Below are positions 43,773 to 54,600 of a stretch of DNA of 64,000 nt, one piece after another. How positions within the stretch are numbered: the stretch's first letter is position 1; each line of letters starts with the position of its first letter. The translations under genes were made by a program, and so were the position numbers. The DNA is from Pseudomonas siliginis (GTDB taxonomy: Bacteria; Pseudomonadota; Gammaproteobacteria; Pseudomonadales; Pseudomonadaceae). The notes beneath the pieces were generated by a model. That model did not search any database. It saw only the letters and a list, made by a program, of their open reading frames with translations, and was not told where the DNA came from. The DNA is taken from positions 620,001 through 684,000 of the forward strand of contig NZ_JAHSTW010000001.1 of assembly GCF_019145195.1 (NCBI RefSeq), in the 5' to 3' direction.

Positions 43773-45719
43773 TCAGGTCCTAAACCGGCTCACCAACTGA
43801 TTCAACGTCTGCGACAACGCCGTCAGGTTCTGCGCATCCTGGCGAGTCGAATCCGCCAGGCTCGCCACCAACTGCGCATCACCATGAATCTGGCTGATGT
43901 GCCGATTGATGTCCTCCGCCACTTGATGCTGTTCCTCCGCCGCCGTGGCGATCTGGGTGTTCATGTCGCGGATCACGTCGACCGACTCACGAATCAATTC
44001 AAAACTCGCCCGCGCCTCGTTGATCGACACCACGGTTTCCTGTGACACCTCAAGGCTGGCGTGCATCTGCTTGCCCATCTGATGGGTGCGCCGCGCCAGA
44101 TTGCCCAGCAGTGCGTCAATCTCACCGGTGGAATCCGAGGTGCGTTTGGCCAGCGCGCGGACTTCATCGGCGACCACGGCAAAGCCCCTGCCCTGTTCAC
44201 CGGCGCGCGCGGCTTCGATGGCGGCGTTGAGCGCGAGCAGATTGGTCTGCTCGGCAATCGAACGAATGGTGCCGAGGATGGACTGGATGTCGTTGCTGTC
44301 CTGCTCCAGTTGCTGCATCGACTCGGCACTGTGGCCGATCTCCTGGCTCAAGCGCCCGACGTTGCTCACCGCCGCATCGATCTGCTGCTGCCCGGTGTGT
44401 GCCTGACGCTGACCGTTGTCTGCCGAATCGGCCGCCTGACTGCACGAACGCGCGACCTCGTTGGAAGTGGCGACCATTTCGTGAAACGCCGTAGACACCA
44501 TGTCCACCGCCTCACGCTGACGCGAAGCGACGTCGGCCATTTCCGCCGAGACTTCGGTGGCGCTGCCAGAGCTGCTGTGAATCTGCCCCGCTGCCTGGCC
44601 GATGCGTTGAATCAACGTGCGAATCGCTTCGAGAAACTGGTTGAACCAGCCCGCCAGTTGCGCGGTTTCATCCTGCCCACGTACTTCCAGTCGCGCAGTC
44701 AGATCGCCCTCGCCCTGGGCAATGCCTTCGAGTCCGCTGGCGACACCACGAATCGGCTTGACCATCAGTCCGGCAGACCACGCGCCGGCCATCGCGAACA
44801 ACAATGCGCAAACCACAGCGATAGCGCCGATCAGCCAGGTCAAACGCGTCGCCCCGGCCATCACTTCGCTCGCCTTGACCAAGCCGACAAACCGCCAGCC
44901 CAGCGCCTGCGACGGCCAGACCAGCGCCATGTAATCCTCGCCGGCCAGTTGCACCTCGACCAGGCCTTTGCCCGCCTCGGCCAGTTGCTGATAACCGTCG
45001 CCGAGATCGCTGAGTTTCTTGAAGTTGTGCGCCGGATCGCTCGGGTCGACCAGCACGGTGTTGTTGGCTTCCATCAGCATCAGATAACCGCTCTCGCCGA
45101 GGCGGATCTGCTTGACCAGGTCGGTCAACTGCTTGAGCGACACATCGATGTTGACCACGCCGGCATTGCTGCCCAACTGGTTGTTGAAACTGCGCACGGT
45201 GCTCACCAGCACCACGTCATCCGCCGCCCAGTAATAGGCCTCGGTGCGCAGGGTTTTGCCGGGATTGGCCATCGCGGTTTTGTACCAAGGCCGGGTACGC
45301 GGATCGTAGTTGGCCAGTTGCGCATCGCCCGGCCAGAACAGGTAACCGCCCTGTTCGGTGCCGACAGATAGATAGGTGTAAGCCGGGTGCGCCTTGGCCA
45401 GACCGTTGAACAGCTTGAACAGCTGTTGATCCTGCGGCCCCATCGGCACTTGCGCGGCGTCGCTGCTCAGGTAGCGTTTGAGGCTGGCGTCGATGCTCTG
45501 CAGTTGCGGATGCTCGGCCAGATAGGCAACGTTCTGGCTGATGCCCTCGAAAAACAGCTGCATCGCGTTTTCCACCTGACGCACCTCGCGCCCGGTGCTG
45601 TCGGTAAAGGTGTCGCGCGCGCCCTCGCGGACATTGAGGATGATCAGCGCTGCCACCAGTAACACCGGCAGGCTGGCGATTACCGCAAACGCCAGAGTCA
45701 GTTTTTGTTTTATGTTCAT
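43773..45719 (-). CDS. Methyl-accepting chemotaxis protein with dCache domain
   Basis: A 648-residue chemoreceptor. A membrane helix lies at residues 8-29, then a periplasmic double-Cache domain (about 35-285), a second helix (about 288-308), HAMP ([20 protein letters not shown]) and the cytoplasmic signalling hairpin with tip [20 protein letters not shown]. In the distal-membrane Cache module YDPRTRPWY, a downstream Tyr pair (EAYYW) and Asp in GVVNIDVSL fit the spacing of the amino-acid-binding dCache motif (Y....R.WY...Y...D). The ligand may therefore carry an amino or amino-acid group. There is no C-terminal CheR-binding pentapeptide. The divergent operator 6 ties it to the monooxygenase gene. 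Confidence 0.92.
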   Translation of the reverse strand: MNIKQKLTLAFAVIASLPVLLVAALIILNVREGARDTFTDSTGREVRQVENAMQLFFEGISQNVAYLAEHPQLQSIDASLKRYLSSDAAQVPMGPQDQQLFKLFNGLAKAHPAYTYLSVGTEQGGYLFWPGDAQLANYDPRTRPWYKTAMANPGKTLRTEAYYWAADDVVLVSTVRSFNNQLGSNAGVVNIDVSLKQLTDLVKQIRLGESGYLMLMEANNTVLVDPSDPAHNFKKLSDLGDGYQQLAEAGKGLVEVQLAGEDYMALVWPSQALGWRFVGLVKASEVMAGATRLTWLIGAIAVVCALLFAMAGAWSAGLMVKPIRGVASGLEGIAQGEGDLTARLEVRGQDETAQLAGWFNQFLEAIRTLIQRIGQAAGQIHSSSGSATEVSAEMADVASRQREAVDMVSTAFHEMVATSNEVARSCSQAADSADNGQRQAHTGQQQIDAAVSNVGRLSQEIGHSAESMQQLEQDSNDIQSILGTIRSIAEQTNLLALNAAIEAARAGEQGRGFAVVADEVRALAKRTSDSTGEIDALLGNLARRTHQMGKQMHASLEVSQETVVSINEARASFELIRESVDVIRDMNTQIATAAEEQHQVAEDINRHISQIHGDAQLVASLADSTRQDAQNLTALSQTLNQLVSRFRT

Positions 45720-45773
45720 TGCTTGCGCCTTCCTTGTTCGAAGTGTCGGTCAGAAATATTTTGCGGATATTCC

Positions 45774-45789
45774 GTATTATGGTATACCA
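45774..45789. promoter_or_regulatory. Predicted GntR operator 6, chemoreceptor/monooxygenase gap
   Basis: GTATTATGGTATACCA is identical to operators 1 and 2, and TACCAATAT follows as at operator 2. It lies in the 203-base divergent gap, 55 bases from the chemoreceptor start and 134 bases from the monooxygenase start. Confidence 0.75.
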
Positions 45790-45922
45790 ATATTCAATCA
45801 ACCGAACAGCCGTCCTCGAAGGCGTGCTTGAATGGTGAGAAGACTCGCGAGCGCGCAGCGTTCACGTCAGTTCGACAGGCCCGCACACGACCGGCCAATT
45901 ACAAAAGACTCGAGGTAGCGTC

Positions 45923-46966
45923 ATGAAATTTTCCCTGTTCGTACACATGGAACGCTGGGACGAAAGCGTCAGCCACCGCCAACTGTTCGAAGACCTGACC
46001 GAACTGACCCTGATGGCCGAGGCTGGCGGTTTCAGCACTGTATGGATCGGCGAACACCACGCCATGGAATACACCATCTCCCCAAGCCCGATGCCGCTGC
46101 TGGCCTACCTCGCAGCGAAAACCACGACCATCCACCTCGGCGCCGGCACCATCATCGCGCCGTTCTGGCACCCGCTACGCGTCGCCGGCGAATGCGCCCT
46201 GCTCGACGTGATCAGCAACGGCCGCATGGAAGTCGGTCTAGCGCGCGGCGCCTATCAAGTTGAATTCGACCGCATGGCCAGCGGCATGCCCGCCTCGAGC
46301 GGTGGTCAGGCCCTGCGCGAAATGGTCCCGGTAGTCCGCGCCCTGTGGCAAGGCGACTACGCCCACGACGGCGACATCTGGAAATTCCCCACCTCCACCA
46401 GCGTGCCGAAGCCGATCCAGAAGCCCAACCCACCCATGTGGATCGCCGCCCGCGACCCGGATTCGCACAACTTCGCCGTCGCCAACGGCTGCAACGTCAT
46501 GGTCACGCCATTGATGAAAGGCGACGAAGAAGTCCTCGACTTGAAGAACAAATTCCAGACTGCACTGGACAACAACCCAGACGTACCGCGCCCACAACTG
46601 ATGGTGCTGCGCCACACCCACGTGCACACCGCTGATAACCCGGACGGCTGGAAGGTCGGCGCGAAAGCCATCTCACGTTTCTATCGCACCTTCGATGCGT
46701 GGTTCGGTAACAAGCAGACACCGGTCAACGGCTTCCTCGCGCCGAGCCCGGAAGAGAAGTTTGCCGGACGTCCGGAGTTTGAGCTGGAAAGCCTGCACAA
46801 GACGGCGATGATCGGCACGCCGGAAGAGATCATTCCGCGGATCAAGTACTACCAGGAACTGGGGGTGGATGAGTTCAGTTTCTGGTGTGACAACAGCTTG
46901 CCGCATGAGGAGAAGAAGAAGTCGTTGGAGTTGTTTATCAGGGATGTGGTGCCGGCGTTTCGCTAA
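45923..46966 (+). CDS. Luciferase-like (LLM class) flavin-dependent monooxygenase
   Basis: A 347-residue monooxygenase of the bacterial luciferase superfamily. FSTVWIGEHHAMEYTISPSP is the typical second-strand segment, followed by IHLGAGTIIAPFWHPLRVAG and GRMEVGLARGAY. Such enzymes use reduced FMN from a separate reductase to oxidise or cleave their substrate; RutA (pyrimidines), TgnB (trigonelline) and PyrA (pyridine) are ring-opening members. In this regulon two flavin reductases are available as partners. GAGG precedes the ATG. It is probably the key oxidising step of the pathway, but the substrate cannot be read from sequence. A strong terminator follows. Confidence 0.9.
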   Translation: MKFSLFVHMERWDESVSHRQLFEDLTELTLMAEAGGFSTVWIGEHHAMEYTISPSPMPLLAYLAAKTTTIHLGAGTIIAPFWHPLRVAGECALLDVISNGRMEVGLARGAYQVEFDRMASGMPASSGGQALREMVPVVRALWQGDYAHDGDIWKFPTSTSVPKPIQKPNPPMWIAARDPDSHNFAVANGCNVMVTPLMKGDEEVLDLKNKFQTALDNNPDVPRPQLMVLRHTHVHTADNPDGWKVGAKAISRFYRTFDAWFGNKQTPVNGFLAPSPEEKFAGRPEFELESLHKTAMIGTPEEIIPRIKYYQELGVDEFSFWCDNSLPHEEKKKSLELFIRDVVPAFR

Positions 46967-46990
46967 AGGTTTCGCAGGTTAAACCCAAAA

Positions 46991-47017
46991 AAACGCCCCG
47001 CTTCAGACGGGGCGTTT
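46991..47017. terminator. Two-way Rho-independent terminator
   Basis: AAACGCCCC and GGGGCGTTT form a 9-base stem with a 9-base loop; an A-run on the left and T-run on the right let it serve both the monooxygenase gene and the convergent immunity cluster. Confidence 0.88.
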
Positions 47018-47059
47018 CTTTGGAAACAGCATCGACTTGTGCAACCTGGCTTTCGCAGC

Positions 47060-47407
47060 CTATTCGCCGCTGCCACGGTCCTCGCTGAGCACTTTGAAGG
47101 AGTGGAAGTTGAAGGCTATTTTTTCTTCTTCCTCATCAACCAGCTCATACCGGATACGATCCAGTCCGCCTTCAACCCGCGACACGCAAAGGTCCATGAA
47201 CTGTGTCAAGCCACCACCAAATCCCCGCACGTTCAAACCGCCCACGTTAAAAAATATGACCGCGATAGTCGCTGCTCCAGGATCCGAAGACTTCGCCAGC
47301 GTCATCAACAGGTTGTAACCGGTAAGTCCATCTTCGGAATCCAGGCGAAGACTTTCCACATGAACGTATTCACGCAGAAAGCCATTCAGTGCTTCAACAT
47401 TGCTCAA
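47060..47407 (-). CDS. Orphan immunity-like protein
   Basis: A 115-residue acidic protein beginning MSNVEALNGFLREYVHVESL and containing IRYELVDEEEEKIAFNFHSF. I do not recognise a named family. The start is a TTG placed eight bases after GAGG; this TTG overlaps by four bases (TTGA) the stop of a short frame that looks like the end of a toxin domain. That coupling, its place downstream of cdiBAI and its A+T-rich sequence all suggest it is the immunity gene of a displaced CDI toxin module. Confidence 0.6.
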   Translation of the reverse strand: MSNVEALNGFLREYVHVESLRLDSEDGLTGYNLLMTLAKSSDPGAATIAVIFFNVGGLNVRGFGGGLTQFMDLCVSRVEGGLDRIRYELVDEEEEKIAFNFHSFKVLSEDRGSGE

Positions 47408-47535
47408 TGGTTGATCCTCGTATGTTGTTCATTGTCACCCTTGCCCGGCCCGTACTGGTAGGTATGAGTATGAGGATCCGTATGAAATTTATAACGCGAA
47501 GAGCGATTTATTTGTTCCACCTCACGAAAGGAAAA
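47404..47535 (-). pseudogene. Displaced toxin C-terminal remnant 2
   Basis: An open frame of 43 codons without a start of its own, from just after an in-frame TAG to a TGA at 47404. It reads FSFREVEQINRSSRYKFHTD then PHTHTYQYGPGKGDNEQHTR and INH. The His/Asp-rich, Gly-Pro ending is typical of the last residues of polymorphic toxins. It is coupled by TTGA to the immunity-like gene that follows. I read it as the leftover of a CdiA C-terminus whose upstream part has been lost. Confidence 0.55.
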
Positions 47536-47546
47536 CTATTCACAAT

Positions 47547-48099
47547 CTATATTTTTTCAAAATAGGCATGAAAAGCTGCAATTATTTCATCCAAGGTTTT
47601 ATCGTAACCTCTAAGACTCTGAAACTCTGCAGAGCTGATCAAGTTGCAGCTTAAACACTCAGAAAACTCACTAGAAGCATGCCGTGAATCGAAAGCCAGC
47701 AAACCGTACTCTTCGCAAGCACCTTCAAACAATAGCCAATCAAAAACTCACATTACCCATGACAACCGGATAATTTACTGTACCCTTGAAAAAATCTCGA
47801 AACCCCACGCTTAATTTCTCAACACCTTCTTGAATATTCTCCCCATCAAAAAGATAACAAGTGCTAGTCAGCGGTGCACTGAACAGGGCAAACGCGCGCG
47901 TCGAAAAAACTTTAAAGCTAGAACAGAGCAAATCATAGAGTACATCAACATTACTCAACAGAGGCCTTTCAAAAAAATAAAACTCTAACCCGGAGTTTCG
48001 AAAAACCATCTCGGGCAAATCTTTATTCAGCTCAAGACGATTCGATAACATCGCGACTATCTGACTCAGCTCTTGATGTTCGAGTTTGGTGAGGCTCAT
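47547..48099 (-). pseudogene. Frameshifted immunity-like gene
   Basis: Two frames appear to be one gene. The first (48099-47740, 119 residues) starts MSLTKLEHQELSQIVAMLSN and ends VVMGNVSF-stop. The second frame continues without a break as DWLLFEGACEEYGLLAFDSR and ends FHAYFEKI at 47547. They are joined by one extra or missing base at a run of five A on the + strand (47742-47746). The reconstructed protein would have about 185 residues, and its ATG overlaps the stop of a toxin-like remnant by four bases. I do not recognise the family. Confidence 0.6.
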
Positions 48100-48251
48100 T
48101 TATTCACTCTCGAATCGAATTTTAACAATCGCTTTAATGATACCCGCAATGAAAAATGGACAGTCCCCTTGCCCCTCAACTTAAAAGGGAACTGCCCACA
48201 ATCATCCACAACAACTTCAACCAGTTCAATAAGCGTTACGACAAGTCTGAC
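48096..48251 (-). pseudogene. Displaced toxin C-terminal remnant 1 (tentative)
   Basis: A 51-codon frame between stop codons with no start, ending in an ATGA overlap with the frameshifted immunity-like gene. It reads VRLVVTLIELVEVVVDDCGQ and on to FPFKLRGKGTVHFSLRVSLK. The overlap with the next gene copies the arrangement of the second remnant. The protein itself is not recognisable as a toxin, so this is less sure. Confidence 0.4.
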
Positions 48252-48265
48252 TCATGCGCAGAGAA

Positions 48266-48637
48266 CTATCTCGGTATAAATCTTTTGCGTAAGAATGGCT
48301 TGTAACTTGAAGGCGCAATCGCAATCAGCGATTCAGGGCTCGCCCCCCGGACAATAGAGTGATCAATTATCGACTCTACAAAATAATAGAGTTGCTCGGG
48401 ATTTTCGCCGAGCAACGCTTCATTAACGGCTAAGAATTCTTTGATAACGTCGAGCGGATTTTTCTCGACTAAGGCACAACCTAGCAGTTCATAAGCGGAA
48501 ATGTATAAATCGTTCTCAATTACCCCACTGCTCCCTCCCAAGGAGGCCAACAATTGCTCCATGTCATGATTCGAAAAATATGACGAGGATTTTAGCCAAG
48601 AAAAAAAACCTATAAAATTACTACTTGAGGAGCGCAT
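48266..48637 (-). CDS. cdiI: CdiI immunity protein (presumed)
   Basis: A 123-residue protein (MRSSSSNFIGFFSWLKSSSY) that overlaps the end of cdiA by 17 bases. GGAG lies nine bases before the ATG at 48637. It is A+T-rich and helical in appearance, with no membrane segment. Position directly after cdiA marks it as the immunity protein that binds and blocks the CdiA toxin domain in the cytoplasm of the cell itself and its sisters. The sequence matches no immunity family I know, as is common. Confidence 0.75.
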   Translation of the reverse strand: MRSSSSNFIGFFSWLKSSSYFSNHDMEQLLASLGGSSGVIENDLYISAYELLGCALVEKNPLDVIKEFLAVNEALLGENPEQLYYFVESIIDHSIVRGASPESLIAIAPSSYKPFLRKRFIPR

Positions 48638-51600
48638 TCTCGATATCTCCAATCAGCTCTCTGGCAAAATCAATATCTCGCTGAGTATATGGGTATTTAC
48701 CAGGGGGCTGGTTATCCGCAATTCGCACGAAATCCGATAATCGTTTACTCACTTCGATTGCTTTCTGTTCATGGCCGGCAGGAGACAGCAGATCCCCAGT
48801 GGTTTTTTCATAGCGAACGGCGTCGGCCAATCCACCATTGCCTACTCTGCTGCCAGTTTTATCTGCGCCGTAGTATGACGTCAAAATCTTTTCTAGCTGC
48901 TCGCTATCTGCTGGCCGGTAGGTAGGACCAAAACCGCCCTTCGGCGGAATAATTCCTGGCTTTATACCATCACTTCCAGAAGGACCACTTTTATCCGCTT
49001 CCGTGCTACTACCCTTGGACGTTCTCTTGCCGCCATTGCTAGCGGTCTTTATCGTCGGAGCCATCCCAGACACTGACATCGCCAAGCCTTCAACAGCAGC
49101 CATCGCCATTTCGTGGCTGATGCCAAGTGTTTGGACCAGTGTGTCCGCAATCGCAGCGACTGAATGTCCAGCGGTGATGCCCGCCAGCATGTTCTGGAAC
49201 CCGTGATTTTCCGCGATCAGCAGATCGAACATCTTGGCTGCTTCGGGTGATGCCGAGGCTGCCAGGTCTTTCAATTTATGAGTTTTCGCCTCGGCCTCCG
49301 CAACAATCCTTGAAAGGCCTTCGCAGCTACCAGAATTAGACGCACATTGAGCAACTGCCTCGATGTCTTGCTTTTGGCTCAGAGCGTGATATTCGGCGTA
49401 CTTCGTATTCGCGCATGCAGCGTCATTGCCACAGGCGGACAAATCGTGCGCCGCTCGCTCGAGGTCAGAATGCGAGAGGTAATTGTATTGGGTCGCAGTA
49501 GCCGCGATATTTGCTGCTATGTTTGGGTCTGTGTCGGCAATCACGGCGGAGAGCACTGCGATCAGTTGCGACATCGCCAATAGATTAGCTTTGGCCTGAT
49601 CGGCTCCCGGCATGTTTGGGTCGTAATTTTCCGGCAGTATCAGGTCCGCAAGATACTGAACCATTGCTTCGTTGGCGCCTCCAGCCAACGCGCCTGTCTT
49701 GAAGTCCCCGCCCAAGGCCATGGACTTCAATCCGCCCACCAATGCATGGGCTGCAATCTTCGTTGGACTGCCTTCCACCAGGTTAAGGTTACCAACCTTA
49801 TTGGCGGCGATAGCTCCGCCAATATCGATTACAGCTCCTAATAGATTGTTGACGAAATTGTCGCCCAGGCTTCCGCCCTGCAATGCGGTTTGAGCCAACG
49901 TATCAGCGCTGGTTTTGAGAATCACTTGGCCTGCACTATTCCAGTCAAAACCAAGTTCTGTCGGGTTATAACCCAGGCCATTCCCAATGCCGCCCAACAT
50001 CCCGGAGAGCACATACCCCTGAAGATTTTCGCTGCTGAAAACGTCCTTGAGAACTGAGCCCAGATCGCCTTTGTTGCTGATGGCGCTGTTTGCAGCGGTA
50101 GTTTCGACTGCGATCAACACAGCGTTGGCGAAGCCCGCAGAGAACGTGCCAGCAGTTGCGCCTATCAATCCTGCGCCTGCCCCCCCGGTGACAGCAGCTA
50201 GCAGGATAGCCAGGACCAGTTGTGCGGCGACACCAAGTCCAGATGTCGAGTATTTGAAACTCTTGTGAATTTCTTCGACACGACGCCAGTCAACATCGCC
50301 ACGTAACTCAGCTTCCTTTAGCCAAGCCAACTGCGGATCAGCCTTGACCATCGCATCAATGGTCTGGCTGACGGACTCCTGACTCACATCCTTGATATCA
50401 ATCTTCAGCCCATCGACCGCTTTCAGGACGATGTTGCCCTTGGCGATCATCTGCGTCTGGCGCAGGGTTTCGTCGGTGTTGCCGCGACCCTTGGCCGAGA
50501 CCCATGCGGCGTTGTTGTTGGTTTTGGTATGGCTCTCGTCATGCAGGTCCTTCACCCCTTCGAAGGTGATGGCGCCGCCGCTGTCGAGGAGGATGTCCTT
50601 GCCGCTGTCGAGTTTGGCCACCTGGTAATGCTGGTCGCCCAGGCTGACCAGAGACAGGTTGCCGCCGGTCTTGATTTCGCTGCCGACGTGGGTGACCTGG
50701 GTGACTTCGTCGCGCTGGAGTTTCAGGTTGCCGAAACCGCCCTTCTCCTTCATGTCGTAGAGCGTGTGGTCCTTGTTCTGCGCGGCCAGAAGACTGAGGT
50801 CGTTACCGGCGTAGACGTAGGCTTCATTGCCTGCGCTGATTTTGCTCGAGATCAGTGTGGTGTCACGGCCGGAACTGGTTTTTACGTCGCCGCCGGCGAT
50901 GAACTCAGCGGCTTTCTGAACAGTGTGGTCATCCTGTTCATGGACACGTTTCTTGCCGTCCTTGCTATGGGTTTCGACGTTGTGTTCATCACCGGCCGAG
51001 GACATGTTGATGTCGCGCTTGGCCTCGGCGGTGAGGTTGCCGGTGGCTTCGGCTATGCTGGCGACGACGTTGATGTCGCGACCGGCATCGAGCTTCAGGT
51101 CGCCGCCGGTTTTCACTGTCGACGCGAGGTTTTCCACCGTGGTGGTAATGACTGAGCGGTGGCCGCCATCGAACGATTCGTGGAGTTCGTCTTCGTCGCG
51201 TGTCGCCAACAGGTTGATGTCGCGCGCTGCACTCAGGCTGGCGTCACCGCCGCTGCTGATGGCAGACGCGTTGGTCAGATCCTGTCCGGACTTGATGGTC
51301 AGGCTGTCGCGAGCGCTGATGAAGCCGCCGTCGTCGACAAGGGTGCGCATGCCGCTGCCATCACGTACAGCGATGGCGGTGCGATCGTTGACGATATCGC
51401 CCTTGAGTGTCGTCAGTTCGACCTGATTGCCGCGGATTTCGCCGGCCAGTGCGTTGCGGATGCTGTCGGTGGCCATGAGTTTGATGCGCTCATCGGCTTC
51501 GACCAGACCGCCCTGATAGAGACTGCCCTTGACGTCGACGGACACGTCGTTGCTGGCCTTCAATGTGCCGACGTTGACCAGATCGCTACCGGCCAGCATT

Positions 51601-54600
51601 TCCAGATCTCGGCCCTGAATCAGGCTGCCACCGCGCACGTTGCGCGACTCGGCCTGCGCCAGATACAACACCGGCACCAGCACTTTCTGGCCGTCGACGA
51701 TGCGCTCTTCCATCCAGACAATGTCGTGGGTCAGCGCAGCGACCTGCGCCGAGGTCAGGCTGACGCCGACTGAGAGGTTCAATTGATTTTTGCTGGCGAG
51801 CGCGTTATCCATCAGATAACGAAATTGCTCGTAGTCGTTCTCCAGGCCACCGGCGAGAAAACGCTGGCCGGTCTGGGCCATGACGGCGTCGCTAATCAGC
51901 CGCGATTCATAGCGACCGTCACCGAGGCGACGCGCCGCTTCGTCGGCGCTGAAGTCGAGCTTACCGAGCAGGTAGTCGGAGCTCATGAACGCCGTCGTCT
52001 GAGTCAGCTCTGGGTTGGTTTCGATCAGATAACGGCTCTGCGGATTGGTGCTTTGCACGAACATGCCGTACGGGCCTTTCGGCAACCGGAAGGTCGAGGA
52101 AGCCGTCGGGTCGACTGCGGCGAACGGCACACCTTTGAAGTCCACCGGGGTGAAGCTGATCTGCTTCACGCCATCGGCGTCGACATGCTCGATACGGGTA
52201 ACGGATCTGGAGGTTTGGGCGACAGCGTCGGTGCTATGTTTGCCCAGGTTGATGTTGATGCCGCCGACCGCGTCTGTCTGGTCGCTGGCCAGGGAACCTG
52301 TCAGTTGACCATAAGTGTTGTCGTATAGCGTGCCGTTCTGGATGCTGTTGGTGACGTCGAGCTTGACCTTGCCGCCGGCCTGCATCACCGCAGCGTAAAC
52401 GGCGTTGCCGTTTGCATTCCAGGTGGTGACGTCACTCATCAAAGAGAATCGCGAATCACTGGAGCGACTGATCAGTTCATCGAACCGCGCCTGATCGAAG
52501 TTGCCGGCCGCGGTAGCCGCGTTGAACGCCGGAACATCGACGAACTCCATCTTGTCCCAGAGGCTGTTGTCGATACGCCCAGGGGTGCCCCTTTTCACCA
52601 CTCGCGTCCCCGAACGCGACTCCGCGCCCTGGTTCAGCAGGCTGTCAGCCGTCACGGTCAGGTCGCCGTTGGCGGCCAGCAGGCTGTAACGGTTTTCAAC
52701 CTGATTGGCGTGGATGGTGAAGTTCTTGCCTGCCACGAATCGCGCCGCGCGCGAGTCCTTGAGCACCTCGTCGTTGAATTGGGTAGTGATGGTGATGGTG
52801 CCGCGCTTCCAGCCATCACCACCATCGCAGTGCTGACCGCATACCCAGCTCAAACTGCCGGACGACTGACCGGAAGTCAGCTCGAACTCGGCTTTGGCGT
52901 TTTCGAAGGAAACCGCGTTGATATCGACGTCACCCTCGCCTTCGATGGTGCCCGACAAGTTGCTGAACAACGCCGCGCGCCCGCCATCGACAGCGTCGAC
53001 GCTCATGTTGCCGCGGCTGTAAATATCGCCGTAATAGTTATTCAGGCTGTTGCCGTGCAGCTTCATCGTGCCGCCGCTGAACAGCAGCGTGTCGGCATCG
53101 TTGTAGAGACCGTTGGCGGCGGTGAATTCGAGATTGCCTTGGGCGCCGAGGGTGCCTTTGTTATTGATCCGTGCCGCCGTCACCGTGAGGTTCTGGTTGG
53201 CGATCAGGCGACCGAGATTGTCCAGTGTGCCGCGCAAGGTCATCACGGTGTCGCCGCCGCTAACCAGTCGCCCGTCCTGCTGGATCACGTCGTTGGCGCT
53301 GATCGTGAGTTTCTGCTGCGCGGAGACTTTGCCGCTGTTGAGCAGATTGCCGCCGAGGGTCAGCGCCAGATCGCCGCCGCTGAGCAATTGTCCGGCATTG
53401 TTCAGGTTGGCCACGTTGAGGCTGAGCGCCGAAGTACTGGCGATCCGTTCGCCAGCATTGAGCGTCAGGTTCTGCGCACTGGTGTAGGTCAGCCCGCCGT
53501 TCAGTTGCCAGGTACCAACACCGTTGACCGAGCCGACATCCCATACACCATTGCCCAGCCCGGTGAGACTGCCCTGGTTGTTGGCCAGTTGGCTCACATC
53601 CAGGTCGAAAAGGCCCTGTGCCGCGTGGCGCACATTGCCGCTGAAGTTATTGATTTCGGCACCCGACAGCAGCAGGTCCTGACTGCCGATTTCGATCACG
53701 CCGCTCTGGTTGTTCAGATTGCCGGTCAGCTTGATTTGACTCGCAGCGCCACCGAGGGCGCGGAGCTGGCCGCCGGCGCTGTTATCCAAGCCGCTGGCAG
53801 TCAGCTTGAGGCTGTTCGCCGATTCGATCAGGCCGCCCTGATTGAGGACCTGCCCGACGGCTTCGAGCCCCAGCTGATTACCGCTGATCTCGCCGCTGGT
53901 GTTGTCCAGGCTGGTACCAGTAAAGATCACCTGATCCTTGCCGAACATTTTGCCGGCGCGGTTGGTCAGGCGCGTTACCGTCAACGTCAGGTCATCGATC
54001 AGGCTGGAAATCAGCCCGGCCTTGCCGCTGGCTGCACTGTTGTCGAGGTCGGCACTGGTGATGCTCACCGAGTCGGCTTGCAGCGTGCCGCCCTGGTTTT
54101 GCAAATTGCCGTTGTTCAGCGCCAGTTCGGCATGGCTGCCGTTGGCCAGAATCACACCTTGCTGGTTGAGCAGTGTTTTGCCAGTAATCTTCAGGCCGTC
54201 GCTGCCAGCGATGATCTGCCCGGCAGCGTTGTTGTTGATCCAGACGCTATTGATGTCCAGGCGCTTGCCCTGCAGGGTGCCGCCCCGGTTATCCAGCGAG
54301 GTCAGTTGATCAAGGAGCAAGCGCTGTGCGCCAGCATCGACCAGACCGGTGACGTTGCTGAAGACTCCGGCAATGTTGAGGACGACATCGCCGCCATTAC
54401 CGACGATGCCGCCCTTGTCGTTGTTGCCAAGTTGTTTGGCATTGATGTCGATAGCGTTGCCGAGCAGGACACCGGCGCTGTTGTCGATCTCGTCACCGTC
54501 GATGTGCAACTGACCTTCGCTCTGAATCCGGCCCTGTTGATTCAGCAGTTGCGACTGGCTTGGTGCAGTTTGCTTGAGGATCAACCGCGCGCCATCGGCA

